From Skermania piniformis (GTDB lineage: Bacteria; Actinomycetota; Actinomycetes; Mycobacteriales; Mycobacteriaceae), in NCBI RefSeq assembly GCF_019285775.1, contig NZ_CP079105.1, forward strand, positions 248,001 to 312,000: a stretch of DNA of 64,000 nucleotides, in the 5' to 3' direction. The notes beneath the pieces are model-generated. The model saw only the letters and a list, made by a program, of their open reading frames with translations, was not told the DNA's origin and did no database searches. Made by a program: the position numbers and the translations under genes. Each line of letters starts with the position of its first letter. The stretch's first letter is position 1. Shown piece after piece: positions 1-7,384 of this stretch.

Positions 1-177
1 GAGCAGCTGCTTGATCATCGTGCCGATCCGCATGACTTTCGCCGGCTGCTCGACGAGCTCGGAGACCGAGGCCGGGGCCGGTGACGGAGCGTCGTCCGGC
101 GAGCTCGCGGTCGTCGATTCGTCGCCGACGGTACCGTCCGATCCGACGATCACGATCGGGTCCTGGTCGGGATTCAC
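1..177 (-). CDS. bpa: Bacterial proteasome activator Bpa, N-terminal part (runs off the window)
   Basis: Only the first 59 codons are present; the gene continues past base 1. The residues VEQPAKVMRIGTMIKQLL at the window edge match the conserved core start of mycobacterial Bpa (Rv3780), the ATP-independent ring-shaped activator that opens the 20S proteasome core particle. The preceding acidic, Ser/Pro-rich N-terminus is the variable part of the family. The GTG start is chosen because a GGAGG lies 8 nt upstream; an ATG just before it is closed by a stop after two codons. The neighbouring Rv3778c-like and Rv3777-like genes are also close to Rv3780 in M. tuberculosis, which supports the call. 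Confidence 0.9.
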   Translation of the reverse strand, partial: MNPDQDPIVIVGSDGTVGDESTTASSPDDAPSPAPASVSELVEQPAKVMRIGTMIKQLL

Positions 178-276
178 TGGTCCATCCTCCTGCGCCGTGC
201 CACGGGTTTGCTGCCCCGATCACTCCATCTTGTCGGTTGGGGCCGGGTCGGTGCTCCCGGGGTACCGTCTTATGCT

Positions 277-319
277 GTCGACGGAACACTGTCGACTGCG
301 GTCGACGAAACATTGTCGA
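277..319. repeat. Two 19-bp imperfect direct repeats upstream of the PLP enzyme gene
   Basis: GTCGACGGAACACTGTCGA (277-295) recurs as GTCGACGAAACATTGTCGA (301-319), with 24 bp from start to start. Each copy has GTCGA at both ends. The repeats lie between the divergent bpa gene and the gene starting at 399, so they could bind a regulator or overlap the promoters. This is an inference from position and symmetry only. Confidence 0.5.
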
Positions 320-339
320 TCGCGCAGGGGTGGGCCCAG

Positions 340-375
340 GTGCAGCCAAGAATGGCGGTGCAGCCAAGAATGGCG
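340..375. repeat. Perfect 18-bp tandem duplication
   Basis: GTGCAGCCAAGAATGGCG occurs twice head to tail (340-357 and 358-375), ending 23 bp before the ATG at 399. It probably arose by slippage and lies in the leader of the PLP enzyme gene. The duplication keeps an upstream reading frame open, which can mislead start prediction to about base 81. Confidence 0.8.
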
Positions 376-398
376 CTGGAGAGCGTGGAGTGCCGCAG

Positions 399-1598
399 AT
401 GAGTTACGACGTCGCACGAGTGCGGGGGTTGATCCCCTCGCTCGGCGACGGCTGGATTCACCTCGACCCGCAAGCGGGGATGCAGGTTCCGGACATTGTG
501 ATGCGTGCGGTGTCGACCGGGTTTCGGACCACGGCCTTCACCCCCGGCAGCACGCACGCCAGCTCGGTGCGCAGCGGGCAGGTGCTGGCTGCGGCCCGAG
601 TCGCGGTCGCCGACCTGGTCGGGGGAGACCCGGCCGGGGTGGTGCTCGGCCCGGATCGAGCTTCGTTGCTGGTCTGGCTGGGTGAGTCGCTGAGCGCGCA
701 GCTCGGTCTCGGTACCGGCATCGTGTTGTCCCGGCTGGACGACGAGGCGAATGTCGCGCCGTGGCTGCGGATCGCCAACCGGCACGGCGCCCACGTGCGA
801 TGGGCCGAAGTGGAGATCGACACCTGTGAGATGCCGTCGTGGCAGTTCGAGGAGCTGATCGGGCCGACCGCCCGGCTGGTCGCGCTCACCGCCGCGTCGC
901 CGATCGTCGGCTCGGCGCCCGACGTCCGGGTTGCCGCGGACCGGGTGCATGACGTCGGTGGCCTGCTGGTGGTCGACGGTGCCGGCGCGGCGCCGTACGC
1001 CTACCTCGACATCCGCCAGCTCGGGGCGGACGTGCTCGCGCTGAGTGCCCAGGCCTGGGGCGGCCCGCCGGTCGGCGCGCTGGTCTTCCGGGACCCCGCG
1101 TTCCTGGACCGGATTCCGTCGATGTCGCTCGATCCGTACGCCACCGGGCCGGCGCGGCTGGAGCTCAGCGGGCACAACTACGCCATGTTGGCCGGGCTGA
1201 TCGCCTCGATCGAATATCTCGCCGCGCTCGACGAGAACGCCACCGGCACCCGACGGGAACGGCTGGAGCAGTCGATCCAGTCCATGCAGCACTATCAGGA
1301 CCAACTGTTCGACTATCTGCGATCCGCGCTGTCGCAGCTGTCGAAGGTGACTCTGATCGGGCGGCCGGCCAGTCACATCCCGACGGTCAGTTTCACGGTG
1401 TCCGGGATGTCGGCCGAGAAGGTGTCGGCGATGTTGGCGGAGATCCGGATCAGCACGTTGTCCGGGACCCCCGGGGGCAGCCGGTTGCTGGACGCGCTGG
1501 GAGTCAGCGACGCCGGCGGCGCGGTGACCGTCGGGTTGGCGCCGTACACGACCCGGCGGGAGATCGACCAGCTGACCCGAGCGCTCGGTGCTCTTTAA
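399..1598 (+). CDS. Cysteine-desulfurase-like PLP enzyme (Rv3778c family)
   Basis: A 399-residue fold-type I PLP-dependent protein of the class V aminotransferase (SufS/NifS-like) group. Visible landmarks are the N-terminal IHLDPQAGMQVP, the VVDGAGAAPYAYLDI block that carries the PLP-nitrogen Asp, and a C-terminal substrate-binding region. At the position where the PLP lysine is expected the sequence reads LSAQAWGGPPVGAL, where family members usually have a K or a substituted residue; no SxHK motif is seen, so catalysis may differ from true desulfurases. The ATG at 399 gives the usual family length. It diverges from bpa and converges with the oxidoreductase, as in M. tuberculosis. The substrate is unknown. 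Confidence 0.85.
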   Translation: MSYDVARVRGLIPSLGDGWIHLDPQAGMQVPDIVMRAVSTGFRTTAFTPGSTHASSVRSGQVLAAARVAVADLVGGDPAGVVLGPDRASLLVWLGESLSAQLGLGTGIVLSRLDDEANVAPWLRIANRHGAHVRWAEVEIDTCEMPSWQFEELIGPTARLVALTAASPIVGSAPDVRVAADRVHDVGGLLVVDGAGAAPYAYLDIRQLGADVLALSAQAWGGPPVGALVFRDPAFLDRIPSMSLDPYATGPARLELSGHNYAMLAGLIASIEYLAALDENATGTRRERLEQSIQSMQHYQDQLFDYLRSALSQLSKVTLIGRPASHIPTVSFTVSGMSAEKVSAMLAEIRISTLSGTPGGSRLLDALGVSDAGGAVTVGLAPYTTRREIDQLTRALGAL

Positions 1599-1649
1599 GG
1601 ACAGCGCTCGTTAAGGACACCGCTCTTTAACGACAGCGCTCGTCGGTGA

Positions 1650-2636
1650 TCAGCGGAGCCGCAGCACGACCTTGCCGACGGTCTCGCCGGAGTCCAACAG
1701 CTCGTGCGCGCGGGCGGCTTCGGTGATCGCAAGCTCGGCGGAGATCACCGGGCGAACCGTGCCGGCGGCGACCAGCGGCCACAGGCGCTCGATCACCTGG
1801 GTGACGACGGCGGCCTTGCTGTGCGGGCCGGTGGCCGGACGCCCGCGCAGGCTGGTCGCGCGGATGGTGCCCCGCTTGACCAGGAGCTGATTCAACGCCA
1901 GACCTCCGTCCGACCCGCCCTGCAGACCGATTATCGCGAGTCGCCCGTCGGGCGCCAGCGCCGCGACGTTGCGGGCCAGATACGCGGCACCCATGTTGTC
2001 CAGGATCACGTCCGCGCCGGCGCGCCCGGTCGCCCGGATCGCGGCGACGAAGTCGTCGGTCCGGTAGTTCACCAGCACGGTTGCGCCGAGTTCGCGGCAC
2101 CGGTCGAGTTTTTCGGCCGAGCCGGCGGTGACCGCGACGTCGGCGCCGAGCGCCACCCCGACCTGGATGGCATGGGTGCCGATGCCGCTGCCGCCCCCGT
2201 GCACGAGCAGCAGCTCGCCGGCGGTGAGCCGGGAGTCGGTGACGACGTTCGACCAGACCGTGCAGGCCACCTCCGGCAATGCGGCCGCGGCGACCAGATC
2301 CAGCCCGACGGGCACCGGTAGCAGCTGGTCGGCCGGCACGGCCACCTGTTCGGCGTAACCGCCGCCGGCGAGCAGCGCGCAGACCCGGTCGCCGATCTGT
2401 CGACCGGTCACCCCGGCGCCGATCGCGCGGATCGTCCCGGCGCACTCCAGCCCGAGGATCGGGCTCGCTCCCGGCGGGGGAGGGTACAGCCCGCGGCGCT
2501 GCAGCAGATCGGCTCGATTCACCCCGGCGGCGACCACGTCGAGGAGAACCTCGTCCGGCCCCGGGGCCGGATCGGGCACCTCGGTCCAGGCCATGACCTC
2601 GGGCCCGCCGAATCCGTCGAGTGTGATCGCGTACAC
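1650..2636 (-). CDS. NAD(P)H:quinone oxidoreductase, zinc-independent MDR family (Rv3777-like)
   Basis: A 328-residue medium-chain dehydrogenase/reductase of the PIG3/quinone-oxidoreductase branch. The N-terminal GroES-like half has GVNRADLLQRRGLYPPPPG and GLECAG. The Rossmann half has LVHGGGSGIGTHAIQ (about residues 143-157), the dinucleotide-binding turn. The cysteine cluster of the structural zinc site is missing, as expected for quinone reductases. The start is GTG, 23 bp from the divergent lactate monooxygenase start. It probably reduces quinones or enones with NADPH; the physiological substrate is unknown. Its position next to the Rv3778c-like gene is conserved in mycobacteria. Confidence 0.88.
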   Translation of the reverse strand: MYAITLDGFGGPEVMAWTEVPDPAPGPDEVLLDVVAAGVNRADLLQRRGLYPPPPGASPILGLECAGTIRAIGAGVTGRQIGDRVCALLAGGGYAEQVAVPADQLLPVPVGLDLVAAAALPEVACTVWSNVVTDSRLTAGELLLVHGGGSGIGTHAIQVGVALGADVAVTAGSAEKLDRCRELGATVLVNYRTDDFVAAIRATGRAGADVILDNMGAAYLARNVAALAPDGRLAIIGLQGGSDGGLALNQLLVKRGTIRATSLRGRPATGPHSKAAVVTQVIERLWPLVAAGTVRPVISAELAITEAARAHELLDSGETVGKVVLRLR

Positions 2637-2659
2637 GCGGAGCAGGCTAGCGTGCAGGT

Positions 2660-3832
2660 GTGACGAACTTCGCCGGGTATCAGAACGAGATATATCTGGC
2701 CGGCCTGGGTGGTCGGATTCCGGATCTGCCGATCACGGCGGCGGGTCTGGCCGAGCGGGCGCAGGCCGAGTTGAGCGCCGAGGCGTTCGCGTACATCGCG
2801 GGCAGTGCCGGCGCCGAACGCACCGCTGCAGCGAACCTGGCGGCGTTCGACCGGTACCGCCTCCTGCCGCGGCCGTTGCGCGGCACCACCGGGGCGGCCG
2901 CGCGCGACCTGTCGGTGGAGGTGCTGGGCACCCGGCTGGCCGCACCGGTGCTCACCGCGCCGATCGGCGTGCTGGAGCTGGTGCACGAGCGGGGCGAGGT
3001 CGTGGTCGCACAGGTCACCGCCGAGTTGGGGATCGGGACCGTGCTCTCCACAGCGGCATCCACGCCGATCGAGGAGGTCGGCGCGGCGGCGGACGCATGG
3101 TGGTATCAGCTGTACTGGCCGAACAACGACGAGGTAGCGCGGTCGCTGGTGCAGCGGGCGCAGGCGGCGGGTGCGCAGGCGATCGTGGTCACGGTCGACA
3201 CCCCGGCGCTCGGCTGGCGTCCCCGTGACCTCGAGTTGGCTCATCTGCCCTTCCTCCGCGGGCAAGGGCTGGCGAACTATCTGTCCGATCCGGCGTTTCG
3301 CGCGACGCTGCCGGTGCCGCCGGAAGAGAGCGACGACGCGGCCCGGGCAGCGATTTTGGCCTGGGTCGGCATGTTCGGTAACCACGCGCTGCGTCCGGCG
3401 GACCTGCAGCGGTTGCGGGAGTGGACCGACCTGCCGATTGCGGTGAAGGGCATCGTGGTTGCCGACGATGCCCGCGCGGTGGTCGATGCAGGGGCCGACG
3501 GGGTGATCGTCAGCAATCACGGCGGCCGCCAGTTGGACGGTGCGGTCGCGGCGTTGGACCAGCTCGGGCCGGTTGTCGATGCGGTCGGTGATCGGGCCGA
3601 GGTGTTGTTCGACTCCGGAGTCCGCGGTGGCAGCGACGTGGTCGTGGCGCTGGCACTGGGCGCCAAGGCGGTGCTGTACGGCCGGCCCTGGGTATACGCC
3701 TTGGGCCTCGGTGGTGCCGCGGGTGTTCGGCAGGCGCTGCGGGCGTTGCTCGGGGAACTGGATGTCGCGATCGGCTTCTGCGGATTTGCCCGAGCGGATG
3801 CGGTGGATCGTTCGGCGATTCTGCTGCCCTGA
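2660..3832 (+). CDS. Lactate 2-monooxygenase-type FMN-dependent alpha-hydroxy acid oxidizing enzyme
   Basis: A 390-residue TIM-barrel flavoenzyme. Seen: the FMN/substrate motif SNHGGRQLDG with the catalytic His near residue 285, the late GGSDVVVALALGAKAVLYGRPW FMN-phosphate region (3630-3690), and the signature TVDTPALGWRPRDL followed by the LPFLRGQGLANYLSD insertion. That insertion is typical of lactate 2-monooxygenase of Mycobacterium smegmatis, which converts lactate to acetate, CO2 and water, rather than of plain lactate dehydrogenase LldD. GTG start. It is transcribed away from the quinone oxidoreductase across 23 bp. A related 2-hydroxyacid oxidase role cannot be excluded. Confidence 0.85.
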   Translation: MTNFAGYQNEIYLAGLGGRIPDLPITAAGLAERAQAELSAEAFAYIAGSAGAERTAAANLAAFDRYRLLPRPLRGTTGAAARDLSVEVLGTRLAAPVLTAPIGVLELVHERGEVVVAQVTAELGIGTVLSTAASTPIEEVGAAADAWWYQLYWPNNDEVARSLVQRAQAAGAQAIVVTVDTPALGWRPRDLELAHLPFLRGQGLANYLSDPAFRATLPVPPEESDDAARAAILAWVGMFGNHALRPADLQRLREWTDLPIAVKGIVVADDARAVVDAGADGVIVSNHGGRQLDGAVAALDQLGPVVDAVGDRAEVLFDSGVRGGSDVVVALALGAKAVLYGRPWVYALGLGGAAGVRQALRALLGELDVAIGFCGFARADAVDRSAILLP

Positions 3833-3891
3833 CCAGCGGCAGCGCCGACGAATATCATGGCGGGACACGGCTAGGATTTCGGGGGCGGAGA

Positions 3892-4374
3892 TTGATCGAA
3901 ACGCAAGTGACCGAGACTCGATGGTTGACCACGACCGAGCAGCGTGCCTGGCGGGCGTTCATGGTCGGGCAGCAACGATTGCTCGATCAGCTGAACCGGC
4001 AATTGCAACGGGACGCCGACCTCACGCTCGCCGAATACCGGATCCTGGTTTTGCTTTCCGAGTCCCCGGGGCAGTCGCTGCGGATGAGCGACTTGGCGGA
4101 CGGGGTGCTGTCCTCCCGCAGTCGATTGACCCACCAGATCCGCCGGATGGAAGACCAGGGCCTGGTTCGCCGGGAGAGCTGCGCCGAAGACGGCCGCGGG
4201 GTGCTCGCCCACCTCACCGAACGCGGATTGACCAAACTGAAGGATTCGGCGCCGGGACACGTGGCGTCGGTGCGACAGCATTTCTTCGATCTCGTGGACG
4301 AGCAGGAGATCGGTGTGCTCGCCGAGGTGTTCTCCCGCATCGTCGACGATCAGGACGATGCGGCCGACGGGTAA
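3892..4374 (+). CDS. MarR family transcriptional regulator
   Basis: About 155-160 residues with the MarR winged-helix layout: an N-terminal dimerisation helix, LTLAEYRILVLLSESPGQSL, the recognition helix region LADGVLSSRSRLTHQIRRME, and the wing residues DGRGVLAHLTERG. The TTG at 3892 is the longest start; GTG at 3907 is equally possible because neither has a well-spaced ribosome site. It lies 59 bp after the lactate monooxygenase gene on the same strand and may control it or be co-transcribed; this is inference. The ligand is unknown. Confidence 0.85.
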   Translation: MIETQVTETRWLTTTEQRAWRAFMVGQQRLLDQLNRQLQRDADLTLAEYRILVLLSESPGQSLRMSDLADGVLSSRSRLTHQIRRMEDQGLVRRESCAEDGRGVLAHLTERGLTKLKDSAPGHVASVRQHFFDLVDEQEIGVLAEVFSRIVDDQDDAADG

Positions 4375-4386
4375 GATCGTCTTTCT

Positions 4387-4471
4387 GGAAGCGTGGCAGA
4401 GCGGCCGAATGCACTCGCCTTGAAAGCGAGCGTGGGTGAAACCACCGGGGGTTCAAATCCCTCCGCTTCCG
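4387..4471 (+). tRNA. tRNA-Ser (anticodon TGA)
   Basis: Acceptor stem GGAAGCG/CGCTTCC, a long variable arm as in class II tRNAs, T-arm GGTTCAAATCC, and anticodon loop CTTGAAA giving TGA, which reads UCA and UCG. Discriminator G. No encoded CCA follows. About 85 nt. Confidence 0.95.
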
Positions 4472-5102
4472 CTGGAGCGGGGTCGGGGAACGCGCAGTTC
4501 ACGGCTGGTTTTCGGCAAGTTGATCGGGCGGTTCGGCGCTCCGTGCCCACGTAAGTGTCCAGCGGGGTGACGTGGGGATGCCCGGTCGCTCGACCGCCTT
4601 GACGAACCACCCGGTGAAGCTGACCGCAAGCACACGAGGCACCGACGTTGGTAGTGCCCCGGGCGTATCGTTTGGTGCCCGGGTGACCCGGGCAAGCTCG
4701 ACGCGACGAAGTTCGGTATCGAGGCCGTGCCCTTACTTCCCGTCGACGGACGACGATGTCGGCACCGCGCCGAAGCTCGTCGCTGGCGCGGTGACCGGTA
4801 GCGAGTGAAGGCCGAGCAACGGATCAGCTGCCGGGTCGGCGCGGCCGCCTTGTCCGTGATCTGTGCGGTGGGATATGGGACTGGGTCGGCCCTCCCGGCG
4901 ACCCGATATCGCCGCGGTTCGCGGTGTCGGTGGGCGGTGACCTGGATCGGCGCCTGGTCGACCCGGCCGAGGACGCTCGCGAGGTGGGTTCGCAGGCGTG
5001 ACGCGGTCATCGTCTGCGGGCTGGTCACAGGCTGAGGTTACGTACGTTCGTCCAGTTCAGCGACTCTGTCCGGGCCGCTTCGCCGCCGGTATTCTCGTCG
5101 TC
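4472..5102. other. 631-bp stretch downstream of tRNA-Ser(TGA) without a convincing gene
   Basis: Three overlapping open frames cross this stretch (two + strand, at 4572-4808 and 4805-5035, and one - strand, at 4453-5028), but none has a recognisable domain, a ribosome site or a well-formed C-terminus. The composition looks degraded. The one recognisable piece is a possible antitoxin start on the - strand (4915-5010). No second copy of the tRNA 3' end was found here, so there is no clear attachment site. Confidence 0.6.
4915..5010 (-). pseudogene. Possible relic of a Phd/YefM-type antitoxin N-terminus
   Basis: Starting at the ATG at 5010 the frame reads MTASRLRTHLASVLGRVDQA followed by PIQVTAHRHREP. 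This resembles the N-terminal DNA-binding segment of Phd/YefM antitoxins (T-A-S/T-x-L-R-x-x-L-x-x-V-L-x-x-V, then V-T-x-x-R/H-x-x-x-P). After the REP the expected V-A-V-L strand is missing in frame; the +1 frame gives PAAISGRREG, suggesting a frameshift. No toxin gene was found beside it. The similarity is short and the call is tentative. Confidence 0.25.
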
Positions 5103-5369
5103 ATGACCGCGACCTCGGTCGAGCTCGAAGCGCGTGTAGCCGCTCTGGAGGCCAGTCAGGCCGACTACCGGGCGGTGTTGACGGCGGTGAACATGTTGTC
5201 CGTGCAGACCGCTGAGCGGTTCGAGCAGGTGGACCGGAAGATTGATGCTGTCGAGCAGCGACTCGGCGCGAAGGTCGACGACACGAACGCGCGGGTCCGG
5301 TCGATCGAGGAACACCTCGCCGAGATGAAAGACCTCATCGTGCAGGGGTTCGAGCGCGGGCCGGCGTGA
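5103..5369 (+). CDS. Small coiled-coil protein, unknown function
   Basis: An 88-residue, acidic, all-helical protein: VELEARVAALEAS, then AERFEQVDRKIDAVEQRLGA and VRSIEEHLAEMKDLI. The heptad spacing of Leu, Val and Ile predicts one continuous coiled coil. No catalytic motif, signal peptide or membrane segment. The ATG at 5103 starts the regular heptads; the open frame reaches back to 4998 but that part is irregular. No Shine-Dalgarno sequence is obvious, so it may be leaderless. It stands alone between the degraded stretch and the SDR gene. Confidence 0.6.
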   Translation: MTATSVELEARVAALEASQADYRAVLTAVNMLSVQTAERFEQVDRKIDAVEQRLGAKVDDTNARVRSIEEHLAEMKDLIVQGFERGPA

Positions 5370-5503
5370 CCCGATGCCGCCCTCATCCGGCACGCCACTA
5401 GCGCCCGTGAACGACCCGTTTTGTCACGCTCCTGACGGTATGGGTCGCCAGCACGTCGACGCGTGGCAGGTGCTTTATCGCAGTTCGGCCTTGTGTGACA
5501 GCG

Positions 5504-6427
5504 TTACGCAGCGACCTGGAGCGGCACCCCGGTCGCTTCTGCGGAGAACTGCCACAGTCGTTGCACCCCGGTCTTGGTGCCCAGCGGGAACAAGGGTTTG
5601 CGAATCGGCGGGCCGAAGCCGACGAAGGCCGGCCCGTAGAGTGTGCCGCCGCGCGCGTCGGGGTCGGTGGCGGCGCGTAGTTGGCTGAGTGCGCCCTGCT
5701 CGACCGGCATGCCGAAGAACCGGGTGGTGAGTCCGCCGAGCGCGCCGAAAGCACCACCACCGCCCGCGGCCCGAGTCGTGGTCTGCAGGTCCGAATTGGT
5801 CCATCCGGGATGCGCCGAGAGGGCGATCGCCCGCTTTCCGGCTGCTCGCAGCCGCTGGTCGAGCCCGATGGCGAAGTGCAGGTTGGCGAGCTTGGAATTG
5901 CCGTATGCGCGCCAGGCGCCGTAGTGGCGTTCCAGAAACGGGTCGGTCGGATCGAGATTGCGTCCCTGATGCTGAGCGATGCTGGTCAACGTGACGACCC
6001 GGCCGGCGTCGGCCGCGAGGAGCGCGGGAAGCAGGAGTGCGGTCCAGGTCCAGTGTCCGAGATGGTTGGTTCCGAGCTGCGTCTCGTACCCGTCGACGGT
6101 ACGTCCCTGTGGCATCGCCATCACGCCGGCATTGTTGACCATGATGTCGATCCGATCGTGCTTCGTCAGCACCTCGGCGGCTGCCTGCTCGACCGAGGCC
6201 TGGGACGACAGATCGAGTGGCACGATCTCCACCGACGCACCCGGCGTGGCCGCGAGGATGCTGCGCTCGGCGGCCCGTGCCTTGTCCTGATTGCGGGCCG
6301 CCATCACGACGTGCGCGCCCTTTCCGGCGAGCGCGGTGGCGGTGGCGAGCCCGAGGCCGCCGTTGGCGCCGGTGATGACGGCGACTCGGCCGTTCTGGGT
6401 GGGGATGTCCCGCTCGGACCAGCTCAT
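5504..6427 (-). CDS. Short-chain dehydrogenase/reductase (SDR), retinol-dehydrogenase-like
   Basis: A 307-residue classical SDR. Seen: the cofactor motif TGANGGLG (residues 19-26), NNAG (98-101) and the catalytic triad Ser149, Tyr175 and Lys179 in YGNSK. Arg45 after the second strand (AARN) favours NADP(H). The long C-terminal part (HPGWTNSDLQ and onward) is typical of the retinol-dehydrogenase/protochlorophyllide-like branch common in mycobacteria and Nocardia. The ATG at 6427 is immediately preceded by an AGGAGT-like ribosome site. It is downstream of, and on the same strand as, the methyltransferase gene at a distance of 78 bp. The substrate is unknown. Confidence 0.85.
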   Translation of the reverse strand: MSWSERDIPTQNGRVAVITGANGGLGLATATALAGKGAHVVMAARNQDKARAAERSILAATPGASVEIVPLDLSSQASVEQAAAEVLTKHDRIDIMVNNAGVMAMPQGRTVDGYETQLGTNHLGHWTWTALLLPALLAADAGRVVTLTSIAQHQGRNLDPTDPFLERHYGAWRAYGNSKLANLHFAIGLDQRLRAAGKRAIALSAHPGWTNSDLQTTTRAAGGGGAFGALGGLTTRFFGMPVEQGALSQLRAATDPDARGGTLYGPAFVGFGPPIRKPLFPLGTKTGVQRLWQFSAEATGVPLQVAA

Positions 6428-6505
6428 CGTAGGACTCCTCGGCGACGATATGTTTGCGACGCTAACACTAACCCGCCGACAGTAACAGGACAGCCGGTGC
6501 GGACG

Positions 6506-7384
6506 TTATCGGCCGCGGTAGCCGATCCCGGCGAAGCTGCTGAACCGCTCCGGATTCTCATCCACGTCGTCGGGCGAATCCGGTCGCCACAGTGGCAGGT
6601 AGACCAGGCCCGGGGTGACCGCCTGGAGGCCGTCGAGGAAGGCGGCAATCTGCTGCTTCGATCGCAGGGTCAGCGGATTCGGTGTCTCCCGGGACATGTC
6701 GACGAACTGTGCGACCTTGTCCGGTGGTCCCTCGTCGCTGAAATGGGTCAGCGCCAGATAGCTGCCCGGCGCCATCCGCGCTCGGATTCGAGCGAGCGAC
6801 CCGGCCGGATCGGCGTCGTCCAGAATAAAGTGCAGCAGCGCCGCCAGCAGGACGGCTACCGGCTGGGTGAAATCGATCATCCGGTTCACCGCCGGATCGC
6901 TCAGCACCGCGTCGATCTCGGTGAAGTCGCCGTGCACGGCGAGCGCATTCGGATTTCCGTCCAGGATTGCCTGGCTGTGCATCACCGCTACCGGGTCGAT
7001 GTCGACGTAGACGACTTTCGCGTCCGGTGCCGGCACCGCAAGCACCTCGTGCACATTGCCGGCTGTCGGTATGCCGGACCCGATGTCGAGGAACTGCCGG
7101 ATTCCTTCGCCCGCCAGGAAACGGACGAAGCGGCGCAGCACCGCCCGGTTCTCCCGCAGGATCAGCGGCACTTCCGGCCACATCGACGCAGCCCGGTCGG
7201 CGATGTCCCGGTCGACCGCGAAATTGTGCACGCCGCCGACCACGTAGTCGTATACCCGGGCGACGCTCGGAATCCTCGGATCGATGTCTTCCGGCGCCCA
7301 CGCCGGCTGCTCCGGGACGTCGAACGCGGCAGGGCACGGATTGTCGTCGGCCGACTCGTCCGGGTTCGATAGGGCGTCGGTCAC
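6506..7384 (-). CDS. SAM-dependent methyltransferase of the DUF574 (Methyltransf_19) family
   Basis: A 292-residue protein of the actinobacterial family with the hallmark IPSVARVYDYVVGGVHNFAVD, which precedes a Rossmann methyltransferase core: QFLDIGSGIPT (SAM-binding motif I) and VVYVDIDPVAV (acidic residue for the SAM ribose). Later conserved blocks are HFILDDADP and LALTHFSDEG. Family members are numerous in actinomycetes and mostly uncharacterised; a few sit in natural-product clusters. The GTG start overlaps the stop of the upstream diguanylate cyclase by 4 bp (GTGA), so the two are very probably co-translated. Confidence 0.88.
   Translation of the reverse strand: MTDALSNPDESADDNPCPAAFDVPEQPAWAPEDIDPRIPSVARVYDYVVGGVHNFAVDRDIADRAASMWPEVPLILRENRAVLRRFVRFLAGEGIRQFLDIGSGIPTAGNVHEVLAVPAPDAKVVYVDIDPVAVMHSQAILDGNPNALAVHGDFTEIDAVLSDPAVNRMIDFTQPVAVLLAALLHFILDDADPAGSLARIRARMAPGSYLALTHFSDEGPPDKVAQFVDMSRETPNPLTLRSKQQIAAFLDGLQAVTPGLVYLPLWRPDSPDDVDENPERFSSFAGIGYRGR

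Noticed and set aside
81-398. N-terminal extension of the Rv3778c-like gene
   Set aside because: The open frame reaches back to 81, but the translation is repetitive and Arg/Gly-rich and overlaps the bpa promoter region; homologues start at the MSYDVARVRG segment.
4453-5028. 191-residue gene on the - strand after tRNA-Ser(TGA)
   Set aside because: It runs into the tRNA and only its first 32 residues look like a protein family; the rest is Arg/Ser-rich shadow-like text.
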